Shown: positions 52,872 through 62,596 of the stretch, in pieces
How the letters are laid out: each line of letters opens with the position of its first letter
Position numbering within the stretch: position 1 is the stretch's first letter
Assembly (NCBI GenBank): GCA_965197275.1
Contig: CBDAMQ010000023.1
Location: forward strand, 127,182-191,181
Origin: DASCOT01 sp965197275
Lineage (GTDB): Bacteria; Acidobacteriota; UBA890; WLXD01
Length of the DNA: 64,000 nt
Reading direction: 5' to 3'
Position numbers and translations under genes: made by a program
The notes under the pieces: model-generated
What the model was told of the DNA's origin: nothing
Seen by the model: the letters and a program-made list of their open reading frames with translations, nothing else
Databases searched by the model: none

Positions 52872-52900
52872 GTTGTAATTACACCAGCGTCGTGATATCC
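52872..52900 (+). promoter_or_regulatory. Upstream element shared by the two Rieske genes (copy 2)
   Basis: GTTGTAATTACACCAGCG with the palindrome GTAATTAC, 84 bases before the start at 52956. It aligns with 24408-24436 upstream of the first Rieske gene. Confidence 0.45.
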
Positions 52901-52955
52901 GTCGTTCTCCAAGTGGAAGGCACATCGGTACCAGGCTCGACGGATGGAGGGCGGC

Positions 52956-54464
52956 ATGAGCAACCAAGACAAAGGTAGAGCGGATCGTGCGGAGACCAAG
53001 CTGAGCAGGCGCACCTTCGCCAAGACGTCGGTCGCCGCGGGTACAGCTGCCGTCACGCTGCCGAAGACTTTGCTCGGCGCCCCATCGGAGGCCGCTGCTC
53101 CGAAAGCAACCTACGGTCGTGCGAAGCGCGTCGAGCTGCCGAACGACGGCATCGGCTACGGTGGCACGGGCGCGCCCCTCTTGAAGGGCCCGCTGCCGAA
53201 GCGAGAGAGCGTCAACGGCTGGAAGGAAGGCACGACGATCCCGTCCGAGTACTACGTGCAGGCGGAGCACTTCGACGCCGACGAGGCGTTCGTGGCGGAG
53301 AACTTCTGGCAATACACCGACCAGGCGAGCCGGATTCCCAACCCCGGTGACTTCTACGTCTTCGAGTTCGGCCGCTCCGAGTCGATCCTGATCGTGCGCG
53401 GCCAGGACAACGAGATCCGCGGCTTCTACAACGTCTGTCGTCATCGAGGCTCGCGTCTGTGTCGCCACGACGCGGACTCGATTCCCTCGGATCCGCGTCT
53501 GTCGGTCAAGCAACTCGGCCAGACGGGAAACTCTCCGGTGTTCCGCTGCCCGTACCACGCGTGGACCTATGACACCGAGGGCAGCCTCATCTATGCCTAT
53601 GGCATGCAGGATGATTTCGACCCGGCCGACAACGGCCTGCTGCCGTGCCACACGCGGGTGGCGGCCGGGCAGGTGTTCGTAAACCTGTCGAAATCCGATA
53701 CGCCGCCGGATTTCGACGCCGCAGTGAGTCGCCTGCGCGGTATTGCCGACAAGTACAGCCTCGCCGATCTGAAGGTCGGAGCGCGCGAGTACTACCCGAT
53801 CAACGCCAACTGGAAGCTGGCGCTGGAGAACTTCAAGGAGTGCTACCACTGCGGCCCGGCTCACACGCCGCTGGTGACCACTCACAACTGGAGCAACGAG
53901 GTCACCGCAGAGCAGCGCGCCGAGCGTGCTGCGGCCGTCGCGGCGTGGGTTCCGGAGAAGGCATGGCGCGACCGACGACCCGCCGCGGGCATGGGCAGCC
54001 AGGGCATGGGAGACGATGAGCCGGAGTACAGCTTCGGCGGGATGCTCAACCCCGGCTTCGTGACCGGTTCGATCGACGGCAAGGCGGCGTCGATCTTGTT
54101 GCCCAACATCGATGGCTGGAACAACGAGACCAACGTGGTCACGACGGCCGAGTCGACCGGCTACTGGCAGTGCTACGACGACCACGTCGCCGTGGCGCGA
54201 TTCACGCCGCGGACGGAGAACTTCACCGACTGCGAGATTGTCTGGCTCGTGCACCCGGACGCTCGCGAGGGCATCGACTTCGAACCCGACAACGTCAAGG
54301 CGCTCTGGCACGTGACGATCCAGGAGGACATCTGGATCACCGACAACAACCACGCCGGCATCGAATCAGGCGCCTACTCAGCAGGTCGGTACTCCGCTCA
54401 CGAGGGCGGACCCTCCGGTTTCATCAGCCGGTACATGAAGGAGATCGTCAAGGCTGGGGACTAA
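52956..54464 (+). CDS. TAT-exported Rieske non-heme iron oxygenase (copy 2)
   Basis: A 502-residue paralogue of 24489-26033, with long identical stretches (GFYNVCRHRGSRLCRHDAD, NWKLALENFKECYHC, EDIWITDNNHAGIESGAY). It has the same TAT leader type (KLSRRTFAKTSVAAGTAAVTL), the same loop between CRH and CPYH, and a different Met/Gly-rich linker (GMGSQGMGDDEPEYSFGG) near residue 350. ATG at 52956 follows GGAGGGCGG. Here the creatinase-like partner (57158) is separated by csaA and an S9 peptidase instead of being adjacent. The two copies may differ in substrate or expression. Confidence 0.88.
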   Translation: MSNQDKGRADRAETKLSRRTFAKTSVAAGTAAVTLPKTLLGAPSEAAAPKATYGRAKRVELPNDGIGYGGTGAPLLKGPLPKRESVNGWKEGTTIPSEYYVQAEHFDADEAFVAENFWQYTDQASRIPNPGDFYVFEFGRSESILIVRGQDNEIRGFYNVCRHRGSRLCRHDADSIPSDPRLSVKQLGQTGNSPVFRCPYHAWTYDTEGSLIYAYGMQDDFDPADNGLLPCHTRVAAGQVFVNLSKSDTPPDFDAAVSRLRGIADKYSLADLKVGAREYYPINANWKLALENFKECYHCGPAHTPLVTTHNWSNEVTAEQRAERAAAVAAWVPEKAWRDRRPAAGMGSQGMGDDEPEYSFGGMLNPGFVTGSIDGKAASILLPNIDGWNNETNVVTTAESTGYWQCYDDHVAVARFTPRTENFTDCEIVWLVHPDAREGIDFEPDNVKALWHVTIQEDIWITDNNHAGIESGAYSAGRYSAHEGGPSGFISRYMKEIVKAGD

Positions 54465-54468
54465 CGCG

Positions 54469-54807
54469 TCAGTAGACTCTGCTGCCGAGTCCGGCGCGCC
54501 GACTCGTCGTCAACAGCGACACCTTCTCAGGGTTCTCGTCTGAGGGAGCACCCAGGATCAACACCTCCGACATGAACCCGGCGATGTTCTTCGGCTCGAA
54601 GTTGACAACGCAGAGCACTTGGAGATTGAGCAGCTCTTCCTCTGTGTAATTCGTCGCCTGTGCAGCAGAGCGTTTGCGACCGATGTCTGAATCGCCGAAA
54701 TCCACGGTGACCTTGTAGGAGGGATTGCGAGCACGAGGAAACGGATCAACAGCAACGATCGTTCCGACGCGGATGTCGATCCTCATGAAATCATCGAATG
54801 TCGCCAT
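54469..54807 (-). CDS. csaA: tRNA-binding (OB-fold) protein CsaA
   Basis: A 112-residue protein made only of the tRNA-binding OB fold: FDDFMRIDIRVGTIVAVDPFPRARNPSYKVTVDFGD, then NYTEEELLNLQVLCVVNFEPKNIAGFMSEVLILGA and a final LLTTSRRAGLGSRVY. The size and the ending match CsaA, which has chaperone-like and tRNA-binding activity. ATG at 54807 lies just inside the 3' end of the region following the S9 peptidase gene, overlapping only if an upstream start is used. Convergent with the Rieske gene. Confidence 0.9.
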   Translation of the reverse strand: MATFDDFMRIDIRVGTIVAVDPFPRARNPSYKVTVDFGDSDIGRKRSAAQATNYTEEELLNLQVLCVVNFEPKNIAGFMSEVLILGAPSDENPEKVSLLTTSRRAGLGSRVY

Positions 54808-54821
54808 GTGGCCCGTGAGAC

Positions 54822-56900
54822 CTACTTGCGACCGATCAACTGCGCGGTCGTCGTCGGCTTGAGGTACTTCTCCCACCACCCCAGCTCGGTCATCATCCGG
54901 TGCACGTTGTTCCAGTGGCCACGGATTCCGTGCGCCATCCCTTCGTAGATGACGAGCCTCGTGGGTACACGCTGCTTCTTGAGCGACGTGTAGAGCTGGA
55001 TGGCACCTTCGAGCGGCACGCGATAGTCCACTGAACCGTGTACGAAGAGCGTCGCCGCCTGAACACCTCCCGAGTTGAGGTAGGCAGACTGTCGGATCAT
55101 GACATCACGCGCCTCGGGGTCCCACGGAGGCCCGAGGAACTCGAGCTCCTTCGTACGCGCGACGTCTGACAAAGCGTAGTTGCTCGTCCAGTTGGAGGCG
55201 CCGGCACCGGAAACCGCCGCCCTGAAGCGGTCCGGGTACCGGGTGATGAGCCAGTTGGTCAGAATCCCACCGTACGAATGACCCGTCGAGCCCACCCGGG
55301 CCCGATCCACGGGATACTGCTCGATCAGATGGTCCACACCGGCGAGCACATCCTCGCCGTCGTTCGTCCCCCATCCTGCCCACGTACCCCACTTGAAGTC
55401 GTCCCCGTAGCCCGTCGAGCTGCGGAAGTTGGCAAGGAAGACGAGGTAGCCGTTGGCCGTGAAAAACAGGTTCTTGAAGTTGAATCCGTACCCCGAGGCG
55501 GAGTGCGGACCCCCGTGGTTCACGACGATGAGCGGGTACGATCCCTGCGGGTCGTAGTCGTGCGGATAGAGCAGGAATCCCTCGACCGGTGTCCCGTCGA
55601 AGCTCTCGTAGAGGATTCTCTCCGACGGGCGACTCGCGAGCTCGACCTCGGCGAGAAACTCGGCGTGCACGTCGGTAAGCCGGCGCTCGTTGCGTCCGTC
55701 GATGTCCGCGACGTAGACCTCGGAAGGTCGTTCGAACTCTCCCACGGTGTAGGTCATGCGTTGGAACGCCGGATCGATGTCGAGATCTCCGATGCGACGT
55801 TGGCCCGTCGTCACCTGTTCTACTTCACCGCCTTCAGGAGACACACGGAAGAGGTGGCGCGCTCCCCCGATGCCGGTGGTGAAGTACATGTAGCGGCTGT
55901 CCGGAGACCACATCGGCGAGCTGGCGTCGAGATCCCAGTCCTCCGTCAGGTTCACGGGCTCGCCACCACCGGCAGGCCGAATGTAGAGATCGCGGGGCCC
56001 ACCGTGTCGAAGGTCCTGCTGCGTGATCATGTCCGTGCCGAAGTTGCGGACGTACGTGATCCAGCGTCCATCCGGCGAAAAGCTCACCCCCGAGTGCGCG
56101 TAGCCGTCGTCGGTGATTCGTGTGAGCTGTCCCTCGATCGTGACCAGGAAGAGATCCGACCTGCCGTACGCCAACTCGTCGAGCACGGACTCATCGGCGG
56201 TGAACAGCAAGCTCCTCCCGTCGGGGTTCCAACTGAGGTTGCCGGGTCGCAGCCCGAGACGCGTGAGCTGTCGCGCCGGGGCGCTCCCCTCGAGGGGATC
56301 GATGAAGATCTCCGTCAGCGGCGCCTCGTCTGGTGCGGGTAGCGGGAACGCCCGCCCGTCGCGCCTGAACGGATACCAGTCGAAGTCCTCGCCCACGAAC
56401 CTCACCTGGTGCCGCCGCTCGAACTCTGTCATCTCCGGCTCTGGGGGCTTCGGCAGCTCCATGTCTTGAGTGCGGGCCACCCAGCGGCCGTCCGGGCTCA
56501 CGTCACCCTCGGGCGTGAAGCTCCGGTCACGGACTGCGGGCTGCGTGGGTCGAGCGGGGTCGACGAGCCAACGAGCCTCCTGGTGAGTGAAGCGCAGGCG
56601 GCCGTCCTCGGCCCACTCCGGATCCGCCACGTCTGCACCCGTGTGCTGAACGCGCACGGGCTCACCGGATCCGTCGGCCCGGACGATCCACGACTCGGTC
56701 TCGGTCTCGTTCGTCGCCTCGATGCGGACGGAGACGGTGTAGGCGACCCACTCCGCGTCCGGCGAGATCTGTAGGTCGCCGACCGATTTCACCCGGTAGT
56801 AGTCCTCGAGAGCCAACGGGCGCCCTTGAGCGAACACCTGGACTGCGACCGAAACAGTGCCGACGAGTGACAGACCGAGGCAGAGGAGCGTGCGTCGCAT
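54822..56900 (-). CDS. S9-family prolyl oligopeptidase-type peptidase, secreted (copy 2)
   Basis: A 692-residue peptidase. Signal peptide: LCLGLSLVGTVSVAVQVFAQ. Beta-propeller repeats follow (SPDAEWVAYTVSV, SPDGRWVARTQD, NPDGRSLLFTAD, SPDGRWITYVRN, SPDSRYMYFTTG). The hydrolase domain has the Ser in GHSYGG near residue 541, the Asp probably in HGSVDYRVP and the His in GMAHGIRGH. ATG at 56900 is chosen since GGGAGG is 9 bases upstream. Distant paralogue of 9722-11728. Probably degrades peptides in the periplasm. Confidence 0.92.
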   Translation of the reverse strand: MRRTLLCLGLSLVGTVSVAVQVFAQGRPLALEDYYRVKSVGDLQISPDAEWVAYTVSVRIEATNETETESWIVRADGSGEPVRVQHTGADVADPEWAEDGRLRFTHQEARWLVDPARPTQPAVRDRSFTPEGDVSPDGRWVARTQDMELPKPPEPEMTEFERRHQVRFVGEDFDWYPFRRDGRAFPLPAPDEAPLTEIFIDPLEGSAPARQLTRLGLRPGNLSWNPDGRSLLFTADESVLDELAYGRSDLFLVTIEGQLTRITDDGYAHSGVSFSPDGRWITYVRNFGTDMITQQDLRHGGPRDLYIRPAGGGEPVNLTEDWDLDASSPMWSPDSRYMYFTTGIGGARHLFRVSPEGGEVEQVTTGQRRIGDLDIDPAFQRMTYTVGEFERPSEVYVADIDGRNERRLTDVHAEFLAEVELASRPSERILYESFDGTPVEGFLLYPHDYDPQGSYPLIVVNHGGPHSASGYGFNFKNLFFTANGYLVFLANFRSSTGYGDDFKWGTWAGWGTNDGEDVLAGVDHLIEQYPVDRARVGSTGHSYGGILTNWLITRYPDRFRAAVSGAGASNWTSNYALSDVARTKELEFLGPPWDPEARDVMIRQSAYLNSGGVQAATLFVHGSVDYRVPLEGAIQLYTSLKKQRVPTRLVIYEGMAHGIRGHWNNVHRMMTELGWWEKYLKPTTTAQLIGRK

Positions 56901-57157
56901 GGATATATGCCTCCCGCGCAAGCTTCAAGAAAGACCGAATAAGCAGACTCTGCATTCTAGATTGCGAGGCCTCGCCGGACCATTGACGCCGAGACTCGGC
57001 TGAGCGTTACGGCCCTGAAGGCATGGGTGGTCCTTCTCCATTGGATCCCCGCGCGCACCGGCGATAGACTTCGGGCGCTCAACCCTGCTTGGGTAACGCC
57101 ATGGGCCGGCAGCACACTAGGCCCTACGATCAGTGCACCCCACCCCACGGAGGCGAG

Positions 57158-58495
57158 ATGGCTAAGCGTGAGATCGATCGACGCGCGTTTCTTGCAACGT
57201 CGGCAGCGACAACAGCGGGAATGCTCACTTCTGGCACGGTGAACGCGGCCCCGAGCGGCAGCTTCACGCCCCGCTCGGTGGTGCCCGGAAACACGATCGG
57301 TGCCCATCCGCCACCGCCGTTCTCCAAGGCTGAGTATCAGGAACGGTTGCGTCGCGTGCGGGATCGGATGGCGAAGGACAACATCGACATGTTGTTCGTC
57401 ACCATGCCCGAAGACATGTGTTACCTGCACGGTCTGGAGCTGAGCTGGTATCAACAGAACTGTCCGAAGAGCTGGGCGCCGAGTTCGCTCACCGCCGTGC
57501 ACGTCGACCACGACACCCTCATCCACTTCGACAGCCACGACGAGCTCATGGCGGCGACCTCCGTCGCCACCGATATCCGGCGTCCCCGACCCGGTGGGGA
57601 GCGCGCCTGCGAGGGGCACGTCATGGAGCTGGAAGCGGCCGGGTGGCTCAACGGCACGGTGGGGCTGCAGTACAACAGCTATCGTCCGCGGCCCCTCCAT
57701 ATGAAGCAGATCGAGGCGGTGTTCAGCGATCGGGGTTGCGAGCTCATCGACGCTTCCGAGGTCATGATCGACGTCAAGGTGCACAAGTCGCCGGCCGAGA
57801 TCGAGGTGGTCGAGGAGGCGGGCCGCATCGCCGATATCGGCCTGCAGGCGGCCAAGGACACCGTCCGGCCCGGTATGACGGAGCTAGAGCTCTACGGCGA
57901 GATCGTGCGCGCCATGACCCGTGCCGGCGGTGGGATGTCGGGCCTGCTGTGCGCCGTCAAGGCAGGGGGCAACCATTTCATCCACGGCATTGCATCGGAG
58001 CGCGTGATCCAGGAGGTCGATCACGTCGTCGTCGATGTCTGCGGGGTCAAGAATCGCTACCACTGCAACACCTGCCGGGCCTTTTTCGTCGGTGAGCCGC
58101 CCCAGGAGCTGGTGGATCTGTACGCGATGAACGGCCGGGCCATGGATGTTGTGCACGCTACCGGCAAGCCCGGCCTGCCGCTCAACGAGCTGACGCGGAC
58201 CCTGCGGGAGTTCTACAAGGAGACCGGCGCCTGGCAGCTGGCCCAGCAGGGCAAGATCGATGGCTGGCTCGGTGGCTATGAGCTGGGGATCAGCTTTCCG
58301 CCGGATTGGTGCGGCTGGTGGACCTTCACCGTGGGCGAGGAGGATCGCTCGGATTGGGTCATGCAAGAGCGCCAGGTGAGCAACTACGAGAGCTTCGCGA
58401 CCGGCACCACGGGGCTGATCGATACCTTCATCTACGAGAAGGGCGGATGCCGCTCGCTAACGACGATGGCACCGGAGCTGATTGTCGTCTCCTAG
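57158..58495 (+). CDS. Creatinase-like M24 family protein with TAT signal (copy 2)
   Basis: A 445-residue paralogue of 22981-24333. TAT leader: REIDRRAFLATSAATTAGM. Shared features are DNIDMLFVTMPEDMCYLHGLE, DVCGVKNRYHCNTCRAF (second metal Asp replaced by Asn) and GGYELGISFPPDWCGWW (no GHG). It therefore has the same loss of metal ligands and the same FPPxW motif as ectoine-hydrolase and creatinase-type enzymes. ATG at 57158 follows GGAGGCGAG; the region upstream (56901-57157) is divergent from the S9 peptidase and has no recognised element. Confidence 0.86.
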   Translation: MAKREIDRRAFLATSAATTAGMLTSGTVNAAPSGSFTPRSVVPGNTIGAHPPPPFSKAEYQERLRRVRDRMAKDNIDMLFVTMPEDMCYLHGLELSWYQQNCPKSWAPSSLTAVHVDHDTLIHFDSHDELMAATSVATDIRRPRPGGERACEGHVMELEAAGWLNGTVGLQYNSYRPRPLHMKQIEAVFSDRGCELIDASEVMIDVKVHKSPAEIEVVEEAGRIADIGLQAAKDTVRPGMTELELYGEIVRAMTRAGGGMSGLLCAVKAGGNHFIHGIASERVIQEVDHVVVDVCGVKNRYHCNTCRAFFVGEPPQELVDLYAMNGRAMDVVHATGKPGLPLNELTRTLREFYKETGAWQLAQQGKIDGWLGGYELGISFPPDWCGWWTFTVGEEDRSDWVMQERQVSNYESFATGTTGLIDTFIYEKGGCRSLTTMAPELIVVS

Positions 58496-58577
58496 CGCGA
58501 GGCCGTAAGAGACCTATTTGCGTGGTAGGAAGAAACGACTTGTAACGATCTTGGTACACGTTAGAGGAGGTAGGGTG

Positions 58578-59018
58578 ATGAAAAGAGTAATCAGCATAGC
58601 GGTTGTTGCTGTTGTCGCTCACAGTGCTTTGGCATTTGCGCAGAGCACGGATGCGCTAGAAAAGAACAAGGCTCTGGCACACCGGTTCCACATGGAGGTC
58701 ATTCAGGGGAAGAACCTGGCATTGATCGATGAGATCTTCACGGCCAATCCCGTTATTCATTATGGGTCCCCAGATGTCACAGGGCGTGACAAGGCCAGAG
58801 AAATCGCCCTAGTAGATCACAGGCTCTTTCCGACGAGCATGAATTTCGAACACGACAATGTTGTGGCAGAGGGAGACTTGGTCGCATTCCACTGGACCAT
58901 GATTGGGGTAAGGGAGTCTGGAGAGCAGGGATCGTACGAGGGAATCGACATCGTGCGCATCGAAAACGGCAAGATTGCGGAGTTGTGGATCGAGTTGCAC
59001 GCTGTCGAAGGACAGTAG
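58578..59018 (+). CDS. Secreted SnoaL-like polyketide cyclase-fold protein
   Basis: A 146-residue protein with a signal peptide (KRVISIAVVAVVAHSALAFA). The mature part has the ester cyclase/SnoaL pattern: NKALAHRFHMEVIQGKNLALIDEIFTANPVIHY, then VAEGDLVAFHWTMIGV and GIDIVRIENGKIAELWIELHAV. Proteins of this kind bind or isomerise small molecules. AGGAGGTAGGG precedes the ATG at 58578. It begins 82 bases after the creatinase-like gene on the same strand and is followed by a TolB-like propeller after 27 bases. Confidence 0.88.
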   Translation: MKRVISIAVVAVVAHSALAFAQSTDALEKNKALAHRFHMEVIQGKNLALIDEIFTANPVIHYGSPDVTGRDKAREIALVDHRLFPTSMNFEHDNVVAEGDLVAFHWTMIGVRESGEQGSYEGIDIVRIENGKIAELWIELHAVEGQ

Positions 59019-59045
59019 CAGCCTCACCGAGGGAGGCGTCCGCCC

Positions 59046-60119
59046 ATGTCAGATCGAAATAGTAGTTTCGTGGGTGCCCTCGGTATCCTCTTTGCTCTTG
59101 GAATCTCGGTCGCGATCTCTGCCCCTTCTGAGCTCACGAATCTGACAAGAAACCCTGCCTATGATGCCGACCCGGTTTGGTCGCCGGACGGCACCAAGAT
59201 CGCGTTCGTCTCGAATCGAGACGGAGGCATCAAGAACCGCGAGATCTACGTGATGAACGCGGACGGTACCGGGCAGATCAACGTCTCAAACAGTGAATTC
59301 GACGACTGGGCTCCAATCTGGTCCACCGATAGCACAAAGATCGGCTTCGAGTCCGATCGGCATGGCAGTACAACAGGCTGGAACTACGTGATGAACGCCG
59401 ACGGCACCGAAGCCGACGTGCTCTCGAGAAGCACGTACATCAACTCGACCCCGGTCTGGTCACCGAGCGGTGAGATGATTGCGTTCGCAGGGAGCACGGG
59501 CCGGCTTGGCAATGGTGACATCTTCATCATGGATTCCGACGGTACCGAATATGTCGCGTGGTACGGCAAGTACCTGAACCTGACGGAGAATGGCCTCGGC
59601 AACCGCGACCCAGCCTGGTCACCCGATGGCATACAGATCAGCTTTATCAGCCAACGTGATGGAAACCGCGAAATCTATGTGATGGACGATGGCGGGGCGG
59701 AGCAGATCAATCTGACCAATCGCCCGAGCGAAGAGGATCACTCCTCTTGGTCGCCGGATGGCACCAAGATTCTCTTTGACACCAGCTCGACCCTTGCCCA
59801 GAGCGATGTCGCAGTAATCGACGTTCAGAGCGGTGAGGTGACCAATCTGACCGACAGTAAGGCGGTTGATCGCAACCCGGTATGGTCGCCCGATGGGAGC
59901 ATGATCGCGTTTGTCAGCGAGCGGGATGGCAACGCCGAAATTTATCTGATGCGCTCGGACGGCGGGGGGCAAACCAATCTGACTCGCAACGACAGTACTG
60001 ATGACAGTCCAGTCTGGTCGCCGGACAGCTCGCGGCTCGCGTTTGTGAGCGAGCGCGATGAAAACGGCGAGATCTATGCTGTCAGCGTCAGCGCCACAGA
60101 TTTGGGGGCTGAACGATAA
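59046..60119 (+). CDS. Secreted TolB-like (PD40) beta-propeller protein
   Basis: A 357-residue protein with a hydrophobic N-terminus (GALGILFALGISVAIS), probably a signal peptide or anchor. Seven or so repeats of about 45 residues follow, each with SPDGTKIAFVSNRDG and EIYVMNADGTGQ-like elements, the PD40 pattern seen in TolB. The fold is a protein-interaction propeller and no enzymatic residues are evident. The copy-to-copy similarity is high, suggesting internal duplication. It is convergent with the PQQ-like gene. Confidence 0.88.
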   Translation: MSDRNSSFVGALGILFALGISVAISAPSELTNLTRNPAYDADPVWSPDGTKIAFVSNRDGGIKNREIYVMNADGTGQINVSNSEFDDWAPIWSTDSTKIGFESDRHGSTTGWNYVMNADGTEADVLSRSTYINSTPVWSPSGEMIAFAGSTGRLGNGDIFIMDSDGTEYVAWYGKYLNLTENGLGNRDPAWSPDGIQISFISQRDGNREIYVMDDGGAEQINLTNRPSEEDHSSWSPDGTKILFDTSSTLAQSDVAVIDVQSGEVTNLTDSKAVDRNPVWSPDGSMIAFVSERDGNAEIYLMRSDGGGQTNLTRNDSTDDSPVWSPDSSRLAFVSERDENGEIYAVSVSATDLGAER

Positions 60120-60134
60120 AGGCTACGTCGCGGT

Positions 60135-61445
60135 TTACGCTTCCGGAATCTGCCATAACGCTAGCGTGGAGTGGTCTTTGATCAGGATCCCCGCGTTCGT
60201 GAAGACCGGATGCGCCCAGGTCGGGCTGTCCGCAACACTGTAGTCGCGCAGAGGCGCGAACTCCTCCGCGTCCGGATCGATCAAGAAGAGCTGCGCCTCC
60301 TCCGTCAGCAATGCGATCAGGTCGCCGACAACCACCAGGGAGGCGTTCTGTCCGTCTCTACCGATACTCGTCCAGAGAGTTTCGCCAGTGGCCGGGTCCA
60401 CCGCAAAGAACTGACCTTTTCGCCGGTGGGTCATTCCGAAGACACGATCGCCGACCATTACCGGTGAGCTCATGTAGAGCGAGAGTGCCGGGTTGCTCCA
60501 GATCTGCTGGGGTGTCCAACTCTCTTCGTCTCGTACGAGCTCGATGGCGAACAGCGGATGGTACAGACCTGACAACAACAGTTGCTCGCCCGCTATGAGA
60601 GGTGTGACTACATTCTGATCAAACTCGGTCTTGAAGGGGATGCGCCACAAGAGCTTGCCATCTTCCAGCGCCAACCCGACGATGTGTGCGTCGGTCTGCG
60701 TGATGACCTGGCGCTGTCCCTGAAGTGTGACAACGATCGGTGAGACATAGCTAGGACCGTCGCCTCTGAATCTCCAGATGACGCTGCCGTCTTGAGGATC
60801 CAACGCCATGAAGGCGCCGTTTTGTGGTCCCCCCAAATGGACCAACAGCATCCCATCCTCGATTTGCGGTGACATCCCGGCGCCGAACAACGGCACGGTA
60901 GCGACAAACTGAGAGCTGAAGTCGTCGCTCCAGAGCAACTCACCCGATTCGATCGCATAACAAGAAAGTACGCTCGCCTTGCCCAGTGTGTAGAGCTTGC
61001 CCTCCCAGACAACAGGCGTCGAAACGGGGCCCTTGCCAAAGGCCAGCGCGGCCGGATGCATCCGATAGGGTACAGACTGGGAGCGGGTCCAGACCGTTTC
61101 TCCAGTGCCCAACTGCAGCGCAAAGACAGTCTCTTCGTCCGCCTCCTCGTTGCGGGCATGCAGGTAGACGCGATCCTCGACGACGACAGGACTCGAATGG
61201 CCGGTTCCAACTTCGACCTGCCAGGCGCGGTTTAGTCTCTCCGGCCAGCTGCTGGGCGGAGTGAACTGGCTGGCGATTCCATCACGGTTCGGCCCTCTCC
61301 ACTGAGCCCAGTCTTCAGAGACTCGGCCCGAGCTCGCGAGCACACTGGCAGTGACCGTACTGAAAGCTGCTATCACGAGCATTGCTATCGGAGCCAAGAA
61401 TGCGATCATCAGGGTTGGACGATCTCTTTGCCACATATCTACCAT
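60135..61445 (-). CDS. PQQ-like beta-propeller repeat protein, secreted
   Basis: A 436-residue protein with a membrane or signal segment (LMIAFLAPIAMLVIAAFSTV). The mature protein opens with the sequence WAQWRGPNRDGIA and has PQQ-like blades (VFALQLGTGETVWTRS, YAIESGELLWSDD, ALDPQDGSVIWRFRG, AVDPATGETLWTSIG). It lacks the long loops and catalytic Asp region of true PQQ dehydrogenases, so it is more likely a structural or binding propeller of the BamB-like kind. The start may be ATG 61445 or the next ATG at 61436. The gene at 62597 encodes the same WxxFRGPNxxG opening. Confidence 0.85.
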   Translation of the reverse strand: MVDMWQRDRPTLMIAFLAPIAMLVIAAFSTVTASVLASSGRVSEDWAQWRGPNRDGIASQFTPPSSWPERLNRAWQVEVGTGHSSPVVVEDRVYLHARNEEADEETVFALQLGTGETVWTRSQSVPYRMHPAALAFGKGPVSTPVVWEGKLYTLGKASVLSCYAIESGELLWSDDFSSQFVATVPLFGAGMSPQIEDGMLLVHLGGPQNGAFMALDPQDGSVIWRFRGDGPSYVSPIVVTLQGQRQVITQTDAHIVGLALEDGKLLWRIPFKTEFDQNVVTPLIAGEQLLLSGLYHPLFAIELVRDEESWTPQQIWSNPALSLYMSSPVMVGDRVFGMTHRRKGQFFAVDPATGETLWTSIGRDGQNASLVVVGDLIALLTEEAQLFLIDPDAEEFAPLRDYSVADSPTWAHPVFTNAGILIKDHSTLALWQIPEA

Positions 61446-61632
61446 CCTGAGTTCGATCGGGCAGAAAGCTCCAATGTGCCCATATTAATCGGTGACCTGA
61501 GATGTGCACAGGTCCCACAACAACGCTGCCGCCCCGCGGCTACTCCACTCTTTTATATATAATCCAACGGGTTCATCGCCAAGGTGCTCGCATCACGAAA
61601 AGGGTGCCGATCGGATCCAGGAAGGGTGAACG

Positions 61633-62442
61633 ATGAGAAAAAACCAACAGCTCCGCTGCGCGATTCTCGGTGTATCGGCGCTGGTCGTCGTCTCGGGAGC
61701 CCCTATCGGCAAAGCTCAGGCGTCGGGTTCGACGATGCCGAGGTGCTCGCTGGCGGCTCGATGCACCGAGGGGACGGCCGCCCTTGGGACGCCGGTACGA
61801 GAGGGGGCGCAGGCGCCGACGCAAGCCGAGCTCGGAGAGCTCCTCGATCCGGAGCATACGGTGCTCCTGGTGCACGAGGTGCTCAACGCCTTTGTGGCCG
61901 AGGGGGGTTCGTTCGACGCTCGGGGAGCGCGCGTCGACGTTTCCGGCATCATGGCTCCGATGGTGGAGCTTCTGGCGGCAGCCAGGGCAAACGACGTGCG
62001 GGTCGCCTATGTTCGATGGACCTCCTACCCCGATGGCTCTACCTATGGGAGGCCTCCCTCGAGCTACGATGAAGATGAACCGCCGTCGACCATCTCCATG
62101 CACGAGGGCACCTGGGGTTGGGAGAACCCGGAGGAGATCAAGCCGGAGGCCAACGATTGGGTGCTCAGGAAATACCGGCCGGACGCCTTCATCGCCACCG
62201 CTCTCGATGAGCTGCTGCGTTGGAACCGGCTCACGACCATCGTCATCGTCGGCATCGGGGCAGAGATCGGCGTCGTGCCGACGATGATGACCGCCCGCAG
62301 CCTCGGCTACAGCACGGTCGCCATCGGGGACGCTATCGTACCGGCGGACCCCGCCCGCACCGAAGATGCCATGTTGTACATCGGCGACAACGCGACCTTG
62401 CTCGGGTATCAAGACGTGATCGATATCTGGAACATGCGCTGA
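61633..62442 (+). CDS. Secreted isochorismatase-fold protein lacking the catalytic cysteine
   Basis: A 269-residue protein with an N-terminal hydrophobic leader (LGVSALVVVSGAP). The isochorismatase-like hydrolase fold starts at HTVLLVHEVLNAF near residue 75, where the usual catalytic Asp is Glu. The Lys in VLRKYRPDAF is kept. The cysteine loop reads IGAEIGVVPTMMTARSLGY, so Gly is found where Cys is normally required, while the following helix is unchanged. It is probably not a cysteine hydrolase and may bind a ligand, or have a different reaction. AAGGGTG-like bases precede the ATG. Confidence 0.82.
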   Translation: MRKNQQLRCAILGVSALVVVSGAPIGKAQASGSTMPRCSLAARCTEGTAALGTPVREGAQAPTQAELGELLDPEHTVLLVHEVLNAFVAEGGSFDARGARVDVSGIMAPMVELLAAARANDVRVAYVRWTSYPDGSTYGRPPSSYDEDEPPSTISMHEGTWGWENPEEIKPEANDWVLRKYRPDAFIATALDELLRWNRLTTIVIVGIGAEIGVVPTMMTARSLGYSTVAIGDAIVPADPARTEDAMLYIGDNATLLGYQDVIDIWNMR

Positions 62443-62596
62443 GCGCCGCCAGGTCGTCCTCCTCAAGGGAGGGGGCCATCACGGAGAGCGAGACTCGGAG
62501 CTCCGTTGCATCGCGATCGTTCCATCCAAAGTAGGGCCCCGGGTCGTCGGATATCGCGACGAGCCGAGACCCGAGACAACTCTCCCTTCCGCTGAC

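Noticed and set aside
52746..54353. Long minus-strand frame opposite the second Rieske gene (about 535 codons)
   Set aside because: Shadow of the Rieske gene; a similar shadow exists opposite the first copy. No start signals or recognisable motifs.
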